Position numbers and translations under genes: made by a program
Part shown: one piece after another, positions 43,737 to 51,836 of the stretch
Layout: every line of letters starts with the position of its first letter
Numbering within the stretch: position 1 is the first letter of the stretch
From: UBA6107 sp034430175
Lineage (GTDB): Bacteria > Chloroflexota > Anaerolineae > Anaerolineales > Anaerolineaceae
DNA: 64,000 nucleotides
NCBI GenBank assembly: GCA_034430175.1
Contig: DAOUFI010000024.1
Coordinates: 38,025 to 102,024 of the forward strand
Reading direction: 5' to 3'
The notes under the pieces: generated by a model
Seen by the model: only the letters and a program-made list of their open reading frames with translations
Databases searched by the model: none
Told to the model about the DNA's origin: nothing

Positions 43737-44849
43737 ATGTATGATTTTGTTCCTCTCGACGATAGATGGGATCTTTTGATAAACGGGCTCCCCGGCGCGC
43801 ATTTGCTCCAGACCAAAGAATGGGCTGAGGTCAAGGCGAAGGTGGGTTGGAATGCTACTCCTCTGGTTTGGCGGACACCAGATAGAAAAATTCGCGCGGC
43901 TGCGTTAGTGTTGACCAGAACAATCAGACCACTGCGATTTGGGCCGAGTATTTCTGTGTGCTATGTACCGCGCGGACCGATGCTCGATTGGCATAACCCT
44001 GAATTACGAAAAGAAGTGATAGAAGATCTTGAAAAGTTCGCGGGATACCAGAAAGCAATTTTCATCAAGATGGATCCTGAGTTACGGATTGGCACAGGGG
44101 TTCCAGGCAGGGATGATTTTGTTGAAGATATAAATGGAATAAGGGCACTAGACGAGATCAAAAGATCGGGATGGCGTTTTTCGAACAGCCAGGTGCAATT
44201 CAGAAATTCAGTTTTTCTTGATCTGACCGGTAGCGAAGAAAACTGGTTGCAACGGATGAAACAAAAAACGCGTTACAATCTTCGATTGGCTCAACGGAAC
44301 GGCGTTATCGTTCGCGAGGCGAATGAATCCGAATACCCTGATATTTATAAGATGTACGCTGAAACTTCTATCAGGGATGGGTTCATGATCCGACCTCAGC
44401 AATATTATCTGGAAGTCTGGCAGACCTTTAAATCTGCAGGGATGATGACTCCGCTGATCGCAGAATTTGAAGGGGATATAATTGCTGGTTTGATTCTGTT
44501 TTATTTTGGTAAAAGCTCGTGGTATCTGTATGGAATGTCCACTGGAAAAAATCGGGAGAAGATGCCGAACTACCTTTTACAGTGGGAAGCAATGCGCGTA
44601 GCCAAATCCCACGATTGTGTTACCTATGATCTTTGGGGTGCTCCGGATGACTTTTCGGGTAATGATTCAATGACTGGAGTCTTTCGTTTCAAGGAAGGAT
44701 TGGGTGGGACAGTTGTTCGCACAATTGGCGCGTGGGATTATGTTATCTCCCCGATAGGTTATTGGTTATTTGAACAGGTATTGCCCCGAATTCAAAGCAT
44801 CCTCAGGCGGAACCGAAAGAAACAAACTCAGCAGGAGGTTTCCTTATGA
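43737..44849 (+). CDS. FemAB/FemX-like aminoacyltransferase (second copy)
   Basis: 370 residues, paralogous to the preceding gene: LLQTKEWAEVKAKVGWNA, MKQKTRYNLRLAQRNGV, YLLQWEAMRVAKSHDCVTYDLWGAPDD and GVFRFKEGLGGTVVRTIGAWD align motif for motif. About 40 residues are added, mainly around residues 110-145 and at the basic C-terminus. The pair probably arose by tandem duplication and may add successive residues of a cross-bridge, as FemA and FemB do. The end overlaps the PLP-enzyme start (ATGA). Confidence 0.85.
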   Translation: MYDFVPLDDRWDLLINGLPGAHLLQTKEWAEVKAKVGWNATPLVWRTPDRKIRAAALVLTRTIRPLRFGPSISVCYVPRGPMLDWHNPELRKEVIEDLEKFAGYQKAIFIKMDPELRIGTGVPGRDDFVEDINGIRALDEIKRSGWRFSNSQVQFRNSVFLDLTGSEENWLQRMKQKTRYNLRLAQRNGVIVREANESEYPDIYKMYAETSIRDGFMIRPQQYYLEVWQTFKSAGMMTPLIAEFEGDIIAGLILFYFGKSSWYLYGMSTGKNREKMPNYLLQWEAMRVAKSHDCVTYDLWGAPDDFSGNDSMTGVFRFKEGLGGTVVRTIGAWDYVISPIGYWLFEQVLPRIQSILRRNRKKQTQQEVSL

Positions 44850-45826
44850 TTCCTCGCGTTACCATCGCGAATTTACCAACACCGATCGAATCTTTGGAGA
44901 GACTATCCAAAGCGTTGAATGGCCCAACTATCTTCACCAAACGGGATGATTTGACAGGGGGGTTGGGGTTTAGCGGAAATAAGACCCGAAAATTAGAATT
45001 TGTCCTTGCCGAAGCTTTAGCAGAAGGCGCAAAGACTTTGATCACCGTTGGCAGTGTACAATCAAATCATTGCCGGCAGACCGCTGCATTTGCCACCCGT
45101 TTTGGACTGGATTGCATCTTGGTGCTTTTCGGACAAAATCCTGATGAAGCTGATGGAAATTTATTGCTGGATTCGCTTTTTGGAGCGAAGGTGGTCTGGA
45201 CGGAACGAGAAAGAATCCATGAAACCCTGGACCGTACATTCGCGGAGACTCAAGCTGCGGATAAAAAACCTTTTTTGATTCCACTTGGCGCATCAACACC
45301 TACAGGCACGCTGGGGTATGCTTTTGCCATGAAGGAATTGATGGAGCAGGGTGTTGATGTGGAAACGATCGTTTTCGCTTCTTCCAGTTGTGGTACCCAG
45401 GCAGGCATGGTATTGGGAGCGCGTCTCTTTGGTTTTTCGGGCAAGATTCTGGGCATCAGCATCGACCGCAACGCAGAATCCATGCAAAAGAGAATCGCGA
45501 GTCTGGCTTCAGATGCGTCGGCTCGCTTTGGTGAGCGAATCGAATTTTTACCTTCTGAGATCTTCGTGAACGATGAGTTCAATCATGCCGGTTACGCGGT
45601 GATGGGTCCTCTTGAAGAGGAAGCAATCCGATTATTCGCCAGAACAGAAGGACTCCTTGTCGACCCTGTTTATACTGGGCGCGCAGCAGGCGGTTTGATC
45701 GAATTGATTCGACGGGGCGAGTTCGTGAAAGGACAAAAAATTTTATTCTGGCATACTGGTGGAACGCCTGCGTTGTTCGCACAACCCTATGAAAAATTGT
45801 TGCAGGATAGATCCGGCGCAATTTAG
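44846..45826 (+). CDS. PLP-dependent D-cysteine desulfhydrase / ACC deaminase family
   Basis: 326 residues of fold-type II PLP enzymes. GGLGFSGNKTRKLEF carries the PLP lysine at Lys46; GSVQSNHCRQTAAFATRFGL, FASSSCGTQAGMVLGARLF and a C-terminal FWHTGGTPALFA follow. Close relatives are D-cysteine desulfhydrase, ACC deaminase and L-cysteate lyase. Translational coupling to two FemX-like genes hints at amino-acid supply or D-amino acid handling for cell-wall precursors, but this is inference. The reaction is unresolved. Confidence 0.85.
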   Translation: MIPRVTIANLPTPIESLERLSKALNGPTIFTKRDDLTGGLGFSGNKTRKLEFVLAEALAEGAKTLITVGSVQSNHCRQTAAFATRFGLDCILVLFGQNPDEADGNLLLDSLFGAKVVWTERERIHETLDRTFAETQAADKKPFLIPLGASTPTGTLGYAFAMKELMEQGVDVETIVFASSSCGTQAGMVLGARLFGFSGKILGISIDRNAESMQKRIASLASDASARFGERIEFLPSEIFVNDEFNHAGYAVMGPLEEEAIRLFARTEGLLVDPVYTGRAAGGLIELIRRGEFVKGQKILFWHTGGTPALFAQPYEKLLQDRSGAI

Positions 45827-45861
45827 CGGCATGCTATAATTCCCATAACGAAAGTGAGAAT

Positions 45862-46725
45862 ATGAGCCGAGGTATCGATATAGCTACCACAGTTCAAGTA
45901 ATCCTAGTGTTTATCGCACTGGGAATTTTTGCTTGCATTTATTACGGGATCAATACAATCGTTGGTGGGATAAAGCTGAAATTCTTCCATAAACGTCAGA
46001 ATATGATCGCGCATGGCTGGCGGTTGATCTTTTTATCGGTATTGTTGGTATTGGCGTGGATTTGGGTATTTTTCAGGGCAGAACCTTTAGCTTACTCCGT
46101 TTATCCTCCTTCACCGACGAGTACTTTGACACCTACCATCACATTGACCCCGACGATCACACCCACGCTCAAAGATACGCTGACACCGACAATCACAGAA
46201 ACGTTGCAATACACCTATACGCCTGAACTTCCAACCGAGGCCATCGCGACCATTCAGACCCCCGTTGGACCAGATTCAAGCGCGGTTTTCAGCAATCTCT
46301 GGTTCAATACTCAGCTTGGAAAAGATCGTAAGGTACCCGATGATGATCTGACGAGTTTTCAAACACCTGTCACTCACATTTACGGTGGCTTTTCTTTCAC
46401 CAATGTAACTTTTGGCGTGCAATGGACTGCAGTCTGGTTGTATGAAGGAAAAGTGTTTTATCTTGAAACGAAAGTTTGGACAACCGCGGATGGGACTGGT
46501 GGTTATGGATACACGGATTGCCAGCAGGATGCCAGTAAGTGGCTGCCTGGAAACTATGAAGTGCAGATATTTGTCGGGTCCACCTTTAAGTCACACGGAC
46601 GGTTTACGATCACTGGTAACACTACTGAAACGCCAACCCTTACTCCATCGCCATCGCTGGAGTTTACACCGACACTTCGCCAGCTCACTGGTCAGCCAGT
46701 ACTGGTCTCAACTCCCACACCCTAG
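45862..46725 (+). CDS. Membrane protein with TPT-rich stalk and beta domain
   Basis: 287 residues. Two hydrophobic helices (~10-35 and ~54-70) are followed by a low-complexity Thr/Pro stalk (~85-135, repeats of TPTITLTPT type), a ~120-residue beta domain (SAVFSNLWFNTQLG... THIYGGFSFTNVTFGVQWTAVWLYEGKVFY... GNYEVQIFVGSTFKSHGRF), and a second short Thr/Pro tail. The beta domain resembles modules that sense or bind at the cell surface; no enzyme signature is visible. A TATAAT lies ~25 bases upstream. The Thr/Pro stalk resembles that of the lipoprotein at 4390, suggesting glycosylated surface stalks (inference). Confidence 0.65.
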   Translation: MSRGIDIATTVQVILVFIALGIFACIYYGINTIVGGIKLKFFHKRQNMIAHGWRLIFLSVLLVLAWIWVFFRAEPLAYSVYPPSPTSTLTPTITLTPTITPTLKDTLTPTITETLQYTYTPELPTEAIATIQTPVGPDSSAVFSNLWFNTQLGKDRKVPDDDLTSFQTPVTHIYGGFSFTNVTFGVQWTAVWLYEGKVFYLETKVWTTADGTGGYGYTDCQQDASKWLPGNYEVQIFVGSTFKSHGRFTITGNTTETPTLTPSPSLEFTPTLRQLTGQPVLVSTPTP

Positions 46726-46744
46726 ATGAGCGAGAAGAAAAGAG

Positions 46745-47668
46745 ATGAGTGACAAGGAATTTTCACCCAGAACTTTGATCTTGATTGGTCAGCCTTTGAC
46801 TCTCCTGATTTCTCTGTTCACTTATGTTCTTGGATTGGGAATTGTCCATTATCTGGTCGCTGCCATTAAATGGCCAGAGGCATTGCTTGGATTGCTTCTT
46901 GCGTTTACACTGCTACTATCCCGCAATTACCTAAAAGCTTACTTCCGTTATTCTGATCCAATTCCATCGATGGATATTTCGCGAACAGATCAAAATGGCG
47001 AATTGAAGGTAATTGAGACGAAAGAAGTTCCCAAGTTTGTATTAATGCAGATGGCTTTGGCATCGTTGGGATTGGGAGCAATCATCACGATCGTTTTATC
47101 CGTTTTACACGCAGTGGGCATATCATTATTCATCATTCTCACTCTCAGCCTGGGATTAATCCTACTTGATTCGCTTCCATCCATCCAATTATGCAAGAAG
47201 GGATATTCGGAACTCATTGAAGCATTCTTGATTACAAATGTCATTCCAGCGATCGCATTTCTCCTTCAGAATTCCAATTTGCATAATCTTGTGTTCATGT
47301 TCACTCTTCCATTGACGTTTATTTACCTTTCATTGGAGATTGCGTCTTCCTTCGAATATTTCGCTTTTGATCTTAAGCATTCCTATGGATCCTTGTTATC
47401 AGTATTAGGATGGCAGAGGGGATTGGTGATCCATAACCTTTCGTTAATCCTTTCCTTCTTTCTTTTTGCCGCGTTCCTGTTCTTTGGTCTCGCCTGGAGA
47501 CTTACCTGGCCTGTGTTTCTGGTATTGCCGTTTGCGGGATTACAGGTATTCCAAATTGTCAGGATAGGCGAAGGAGCAAAACCAAATTGGCGTCTGTTCC
47601 GGGTGAATTCTCTGGCTACTTTCTTACTGATGGTCTACCTTATCGCCTTTACGCTTTGGATCAATTGA
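46745..47668 (+). CDS. UbiA-like polytopic membrane protein
   Basis: 307 residues with eight or nine helices. The arrangement SRNYLKAYFRYSDPIPS after helix 2 and DLKHSYGSLLSVLGWQRGLVIHN before helix 7 recalls the two polar motifs of UbiA prenyltransferases, but the first Asp-rich motif (NxxxDxxxD) is not intact. It could be a divergent prenyltransferase without usual metal ligands or a non-catalytic relative. It follows the TPT-rich membrane protein by 19 bases and is probably co-transcribed. Confidence 0.55.
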   Translation: MSDKEFSPRTLILIGQPLTLLISLFTYVLGLGIVHYLVAAIKWPEALLGLLLAFTLLLSRNYLKAYFRYSDPIPSMDISRTDQNGELKVIETKEVPKFVLMQMALASLGLGAIITIVLSVLHAVGISLFIILTLSLGLILLDSLPSIQLCKKGYSELIEAFLITNVIPAIAFLLQNSNLHNLVFMFTLPLTFIYLSLEIASSFEYFAFDLKHSYGSLLSVLGWQRGLVIHNLSLILSFFLFAAFLFFGLAWRLTWPVFLVLPFAGLQVFQIVRIGEGAKPNWRLFRVNSLATFLLMVYLIAFTLWIN

Positions 47669-47808
47669 GTAAGCCAGGCTCTTTTCATTACTCGTGTGAT
47701 TGTGAATGACCATAATTTCAAATTCTATTAGAAATATATATAAGTTTCCCCTTAGGCTTTTTTTAATATTTTTATATATGTATAATAAGATAAGAAATGG
47801 AGGAATAT

Positions 47809-48264
47809 ATGTTATTGAATGAAGGATCAACCGCTCCTGATTTTAGTTTGGTCGATGATACCAACCAATTGCACAAATTGTCCGATTACCGCGGGAAGTA
47901 TGTATTGCTCTACTTTTACCCAAAAGATGACACGCCAGGCTGCACCACTGAGGCATGCAATTTCCGCGATGATTATTCCAGTTACGAAAGCGCTGGTGTG
48001 ACCATTTTAGGTGTGAGCGCGGATACCAGTGCCTCTCATGCCAAATTCAAACAAAAGTATCATCTTCCTTTCACCCTTTTAGCTGACGTGGATCATAAAG
48101 TATGTGATACTTATGGCGTTTGGGCAAAAAAGAAAATGATGGGGAAGGAATACATGGGAATCTTAAGAACTTCTTATCTGATTGATCCAACAGGAGTGAT
48201 TAAGAAGGTCTTTACTAATGTAAAACCGGCTGAACACAGCAGAGAGGTACTCGAGCTAATATAA
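47809..48264 (+). CDS. bcp: Thiol peroxidase Bcp/PrxQ
   Basis: 151 residues. Peroxiredoxin fold with DDTPGCTTEACNFRDDY: peroxidatic Cys and, five residues on, the resolving Cys of the alpha-class PrxQ group; LGVSADTSASHAKFKQKYHLPFTLLADVDHKVCDTYGVW follows. It reduces H2O2 and organic peroxides using thioredoxin. A frame beginning four codons earlier contains the GGAGG that serves ATG 47809, so the later ATG is chosen. A TATAAT at 47781-47786 is the probable -10. Confidence 0.93.
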   Translation: MLLNEGSTAPDFSLVDDTNQLHKLSDYRGKYVLLYFYPKDDTPGCTTEACNFRDDYSSYESAGVTILGVSADTSASHAKFKQKYHLPFTLLADVDHKVCDTYGVWAKKKMMGKEYMGILRTSYLIDPTGVIKKVFTNVKPAEHSREVLELI

Positions 48265-48265
48265 T

Positions 48266-48298
48266 AAAAGTGGACTGCGAAAGCAGTCCGCTACTTTT
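48266..48298. terminator. Convergent terminator
   Basis: GGACTGC-GAAA-GCAGTCC core with flanking AAAAGT / ACTTTT. It has A-run and T-run on either side and serves both bcp and the convergent rsfS. Confidence 0.85.
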
Positions 48299-48642
48299 TA
48301 CTGAACGGTCAATAGTCTTTTGCCGTTTTCCCAAAGTTGTTCCAATTTGTAATACGCTCTTTGATCTGGGCTGAAGATATGGATGATTACATCGCCAAGA
48401 TCGACCACTTGCCAACCGTCTCTAGATTCTCCTTCGATCTCGATATGCTGCCCTAGCTCTTTTTTCCCGAAATCGCGGATGGTCTCGGCCAATGCCTGCA
48501 GCATTCGGTCGCTGGTGCCGTTGCAGATGATGAAGTAATCTGTGAAAGATGAAATTTCGTGGATGTCCAATAGCAGGATTTTCTCTGCTTTTTTATCTTC
48601 CAATACAGAAACTATTTTGTGCGCTTTTTCCAGTGCTTCCAG
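48298..48642 (-). CDS. rsfS: Ribosomal silencing factor RsfS
   Basis: 114 residues of the Iojap family: EDKKAEKILLLDIHEISSFTDYFIICNGTSDRMLQALAE ... GWQVVDLGDVIIHIFSPDQRAYYKLEQLW. It binds ribosomal protein uL14 and blocks subunit joining when nutrients are scarce. The first canonical start (TTG 48603) would cut off the N-terminal helix. The upstream codons (LEALEKAHKIVSVLEDKK) fit the family, so I place the start at CTG 48642, which has GAGGTG four bases before it; ATT 48645 is the alternative. An in-frame TGA precedes, excluding longer forms. Confidence 0.88.
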   Translation of the reverse strand: MEALEKAHKIVSVLEDKKAEKILLLDIHEISSFTDYFIICNGTSDRMLQALAETIRDFGKKELGQHIEIEGESRDGWQVVDLGDVIIHIFSPDQRAYYKLEQLWENGKRLLTVQ

Positions 48643-48684
48643 AATTCACCTCAAACAAACAATGATGGCAATATTCTAACATAT

Positions 48685-49266
48685 TCATTCCAGCAAGCGA
48701 ATATATGCAAGCGGAGTATAGATCGATCCACCCGAAGCAAGTGTCGATTGAAAAAGCGTGATTCGCCTGACGATCACACTACCAAACTCATGATTCTTGA
48801 ATTCAAAGAGACGCTCTAATGTGGTTTCCATCGCCGTTTCCTCGCCAATGGAAGGGATTCTGGCCAGGGTGAGGTGGGGTGAAAAGAGACGTTCTTCCTT
48901 TTTATATCCTAATCTGCTCATTGCGTCTTCTACAACATTATGGAGGCGACCGAGTTCGTCACTCGGGGTAACACCGGTCCAAAGTACACGTGGGTGGTCC
49001 CTTGATGGGAACACCCCTGTTCCCTTTACAAGTATTGTAAAAGGCCTGGCATGATTGCAAACCTCGGCAAGTATAGATTTAAGTGATTCAACTTTGGAAG
49101 GATCTGTATCTCCGAGGAATTTTAAAGTCAGATGGATGCTTTCTGGGCGAACCCATTTCGCGCTTTTCCACCCAAACTTCTTTAAGTCCGATAATAGAGC
49201 AGAAAGCTCATCATGAATTAATTGCGATAATTCTATGGCGATAAATAACCGAATTGGATTTGACAT
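48685..49266 (-). CDS. thpR: RNA 2',3'-cyclic phosphodiesterase ThpR
   Basis: 193 residues with the two HxTx motifs of the 2H phosphoesterase family, IHLTLKFLGDTD and PHLTLARIPS, and the N-terminal IRLFIAIELS. The enzyme opens 2',3'-cyclic phosphates on RNA ends or ligates tRNA halves in vitro. The frame extends five codons upstream (ATG 49281) but the family begins near the chosen ATG; neither has a clear binding site. It lies upstream of rsfS on the same strand. Confidence 0.88.
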   Translation of the reverse strand: MSNPIRLFIAIELSQLIHDELSALLSDLKKFGWKSAKWVRPESIHLTLKFLGDTDPSKVESLKSILAEVCNHARPFTILVKGTGVFPSRDHPRVLWTGVTPSDELGRLHNVVEDAMSRLGYKKEERLFSPHLTLARIPSIGEETAMETTLERLFEFKNHEFGSVIVRRITLFQSTLASGGSIYTPLAYIRLLE

Positions 49267-49349
49267 AAGCCAATTGTACATGATCTATAAGAGACCAGGT
49301 GATTAATCATTCTCTACACAGTTTTCTTCAATCATGGTATAAGAAAGAT

Positions 49350-49521
49350 ACCCTGCTGTGTGCGTGATGTTGCAACACCGGTTTTGAGCCAACACCCACC
49401 AAAAGGGTCCATCACTGACAGGTGAGCTGCGATAGGCTTAGGCCAAGGCAAATCTTCTGCGTGTGGATCCACCCTGCTTCGGCAGGTTCAAAACTATGCA
49501 ACACACGGCATGGCGGGGACT
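49350..49521 (+). ncRNA. ssrS: 6S-like regulatory RNA
   Basis: A ~170-base intergenic sequence with closing complementarity TGTGTGC / GCAACACA and an inner stem GTTTTGA / TCAAAAC (CGGTTTTGAGCC near the 5' side, GGTTCAAAACT near the 3' side). It folds into a long imperfect rod with an open middle, as in 6S RNA, which mimics an open promoter and sequesters RNA polymerase. A TATAAG box precedes it and a terminator follows. SRP RNA is excluded because the GGAAG-type tetraloop domain is missing. Ends are approximate. Confidence 0.68.
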
Positions 49522-49530
49522 TTGATAACA

Positions 49531-49557
49531 ACCCTGACTGATCGCGGTCAGGGTTTT
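49531..49557 (+). terminator. Rho-independent terminator of the 6S-like RNA
   Basis: ACCCTGAC / GTCAGGGT 8-bp stem with a loop of eight bases, then TTTT; about ten bases after the predicted RNA end. Confidence 0.8.
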
Positions 49558-49618
49558 ATGATTGACTTTCAATTGGCTGCTTGCTAAACTAAAGTAAGCG
49601 AACTATTCGGAGGAAATT

Positions 49619-50236
49619 ATGCCATATTCATACAGGTTAATTCTGAGAAGTGGTCCAAATGCTGGCAATGAATATCCATTGGAGAAAGATGAGATTGTGC
49701 TGGGACGTGACGCAAAGAATGATATAGTGATCAACGATCCAGAGGTTTCCAGAAAACATGCAAGGCTCATCAAGAATGGCGACGACTATTTTTATGAAGA
49801 TCTTTCTTCAACTAACGGAAGTTTTATTCAGGGGCAAAGACTTTCTACAATAACCTTGCTCAAGCCTGGTATGACGATAAATATTGGCGAGACGATTGCG
49901 CTTGATTATGAGATGAGATCGACCGATCCGTCGGCCACAGTTGTGTCCAGACGTAAACCGGCCGCGCCAGTACTTGATCGTTCAACCTCCGCCCCGCCTC
50001 CACCTCCGATCGCTCCTCCGGTATACGTTGCCCAGCAACAAACCCCGATTCCCGTAACTCCAGCGGCACCTGCTAACAAGAGCAACAAGACCTTGAAGAT
50101 CATCTTGATCTTAATCGCTGCGATCTTTGTCATCTGCGTAATCCCCTCCATTATTATGGAAGCCAGCGATACTTGGTGTAATATTTTGGGAGGTATATTC
50201 AACATCCTAAAACCTGGCTCCTGCACGATCCCATAG
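49619..50236 (+). CDS. FHA-domain membrane protein
   Basis: 205 residues. The N-terminal FHA domain (~5-95) contains GRDAKNDIVINDPEVSRKHARL and SSTNGSFIQGQRL, the phosphothreonine-binding signature. A Pro/Ala-rich linker (~115-150) leads to one hydrophobic helix (~156-180) and a short Cys-containing tail (TWCNILGG...GSCTIP). It would display a phosphothreonine reader at the cytoplasmic membrane face, partnering Ser/Thr kinases not in this window. CGGAGG precedes the ATG. A strong hairpin follows. Confidence 0.85.
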   Translation: MPYSYRLILRSGPNAGNEYPLEKDEIVLGRDAKNDIVINDPEVSRKHARLIKNGDDYFYEDLSSTNGSFIQGQRLSTITLLKPGMTINIGETIALDYEMRSTDPSATVVSRRKPAAPVLDRSTSAPPPPPIAPPVYVAQQQTPIPVTPAAPANKSNKTLKIILILIAAIFVICVIPSIIMEASDTWCNILGGIFNILKPGSCTIP

Positions 50237-50237
50237 A

Positions 50238-50277
50238 ATATCAGACCGGCAGAGAATCTGCCGGTCTGATATTTATC
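50238..50277 (+). terminator. Strong hairpin terminator
   Basis: ATATCAGACCGGCAGA / TCTGCCGGTCTGATAT, a perfect 16-bp stem with a three-base loop followed by TTATCCTTT, two bases after the FHA gene. Confidence 0.82.
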
Positions 50278-50314
50278 CTTTATAATTCGAATATCGATCT
50301 CAGAGGATAAATCA

Positions 50315-51577
50315 ATGGCAGACGAGAAAACTTCACCACAATGGGGAACGAGCACAAAATTGATTGTTGGTCTTATCGCCATAATAATTGTTGCGTTATT
50401 GATCTGGCAGTTCAGAAGTTTTATCGGGCCGGTGATTTTTGCATTTCTCTTATCATATCTTTTACATCCACTTGCGGGGGTAATGAGCAAGAGGAACCGT
50501 CCTTCTTGGCGAGTATCGGTAACTATCATATATCTGGTGATTTTCCTTGGATTAATCGGACTCGCGACCTGGGGGGGAATCTCGTTGGTCCAACCATTAC
50601 AAAGTCTTGTGAATTTTCTGCAGGGAATGCTCAAAGATATTCCCGGTTTTTTTGCCGAACTTACCAGTCGACCACTTGTTATCGGATCTTGGTCGATCGA
50701 TTTGTCGAAGTTCCATAATACTGATCTTTGGACACAGCTTCAGGGGATACTTTCTCCGGCACTGACGAAATTGGGAACGCTGCTTGGAAATATTGCGGCA
50801 GGAGCAGCCAATATTATTACCATGACCATTTTTTCGATCTTGATCTCCTATTTCATCACAGTGGAATCTTCAGGAGTTCGATCTGAGTTGATCCAAATTC
50901 GTATTCCGCGGTATCAAGATGATATCGATCGCTTTGGTAAATACTTTTCGAGGATTTGGAATTCATATTTTCGTGGTCAATTGGCAGTGATCTTGATCAC
51001 AGTGGTCTTTTATACCATCCTGCTTTCAGCCCTGGGAGTAAACTATGCTCTAGGGTTGGCGATTCTAGCTGGGCTAGCCAGGTTTGTTCCATATGTTGGC
51101 CCGTTTGTAGCATGGACGACATATGGATTGGTTTGCTTGTTCCAGGGAACAACGATATTCGGTCTTGGACCATTCGGATACGCGTTGGTCGTGATTGGGT
51201 GTGCCTTGGTGACGGATGTTATCATGGATAATTACGTCAGTCCAAGGATAATGTCGAACGCTTTAGGGGTACATCCCGCTTTGGTGTTGGTATCGGTCCT
51301 TGTAGCCGCAAAATTATTAGGCGTTGTTGGAGTGTTGATCGCGGCTCCTACTGTGGCAAGTTTACAATTATTCTTTACTTATGTTTTCAGAAAAATGACA
51401 GATCAGGATCCCTGGAGAGACATCAAAACGATACCTGCGCCTGTCCCTTTACGAATGATTTTTGCTCGATTTATGACTAATTTAGGGTCTATGTTTTTAA
51501 AAATTGGTCATTTTTTTGCAAACCTAATGCATTCACGAAAATTGAAATCATCGCGAGAAATTCAAAAGGAGAAATAA
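50315..51577 (+). CDS. AI-2E family transporter (PerM/YtvI-like)
   Basis: 420 residues with about eight helices and the family blocks SFIGPVIFAFLLSYLLHPLAGVMSK near the N-terminus, YFITVESSGVR mid-protein, and GRFVPYVGPFVAW-type ARFVPYVGPFVAWTTYG followed by DNYVSPRIMSNALGVHPALVLVSVLVAAKLLGVVGVLIAAPTVA. Members export AI-2, Na+ or other small solutes; the substrate here is open. The next small gene starts one base after the stop, so co-expression is likely. Confidence 0.88.
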   Translation: MADEKTSPQWGTSTKLIVGLIAIIIVALLIWQFRSFIGPVIFAFLLSYLLHPLAGVMSKRNRPSWRVSVTIIYLVIFLGLIGLATWGGISLVQPLQSLVNFLQGMLKDIPGFFAELTSRPLVIGSWSIDLSKFHNTDLWTQLQGILSPALTKLGTLLGNIAAGAANIITMTIFSILISYFITVESSGVRSELIQIRIPRYQDDIDRFGKYFSRIWNSYFRGQLAVILITVVFYTILLSALGVNYALGLAILAGLARFVPYVGPFVAWTTYGLVCLFQGTTIFGLGPFGYALVVIGCALVTDVIMDNYVSPRIMSNALGVHPALVLVSVLVAAKLLGVVGVLIAAPTVASLQLFFTYVFRKMTDQDPWRDIKTIPAPVPLRMIFARFMTNLGSMFLKIGHFFANLMHSRKLKSSREIQKEK

Positions 51578-51578
51578 A

Positions 51579-51758
51579 ATGACGAAAGAATCTGAAATGA
51601 AGACTGAAACCATGATTGAAACCGAAAACTACGCGGTTTGGAAAGCAGAAGAACCCGATGGAGAGACAACTTTTCATCTTGAATTAAACAATGTAACGGT
51701 ACACTTTTTTCAGGAAGAATGGGACGAATTCATTGAACTGATTAAGAAATTAAAATAA
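51579..51758 (+). CDS. Small acidic protein, hypothetical
   Basis: 59 codons: MTKESEMKTETMIETENY, AVWKAEEPDGETTFHLELNN, VTVHFFQEEWDEFIELIKKL. Very acidic and lysine-containing, with a beta-strand pair followed by a terminal helix. AAGGAG lies eight bases before the ATG and the gene begins one base after the transporter stop. The clear Shine-Dalgarno sequence and tight coupling support translation. Function unknown; similar short 'EEWDEFIELIKKL' tails are typical of small ribbon-helix regulators, but the homology is not established. Confidence 0.7.
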   Translation: MTKESEMKTETMIETENYAVWKAEEPDGETTFHLELNNVTVHFFQEEWDEFIELIKKLK

Positions 51759-51836
51759 GCGTCACAGAATTTACTTTCTTTCAGCTTTCGTCAATTCTGA
51801 ATGCTGAATCATTTTTGTATTACAGGGAATATCATA

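Noticed and set aside
49350..49521. SRP (4.5S/scRNA) gene
   Set aside because: No GGAAGCAG-type tetraloop domain; the overall rod with open centre fits 6S better.
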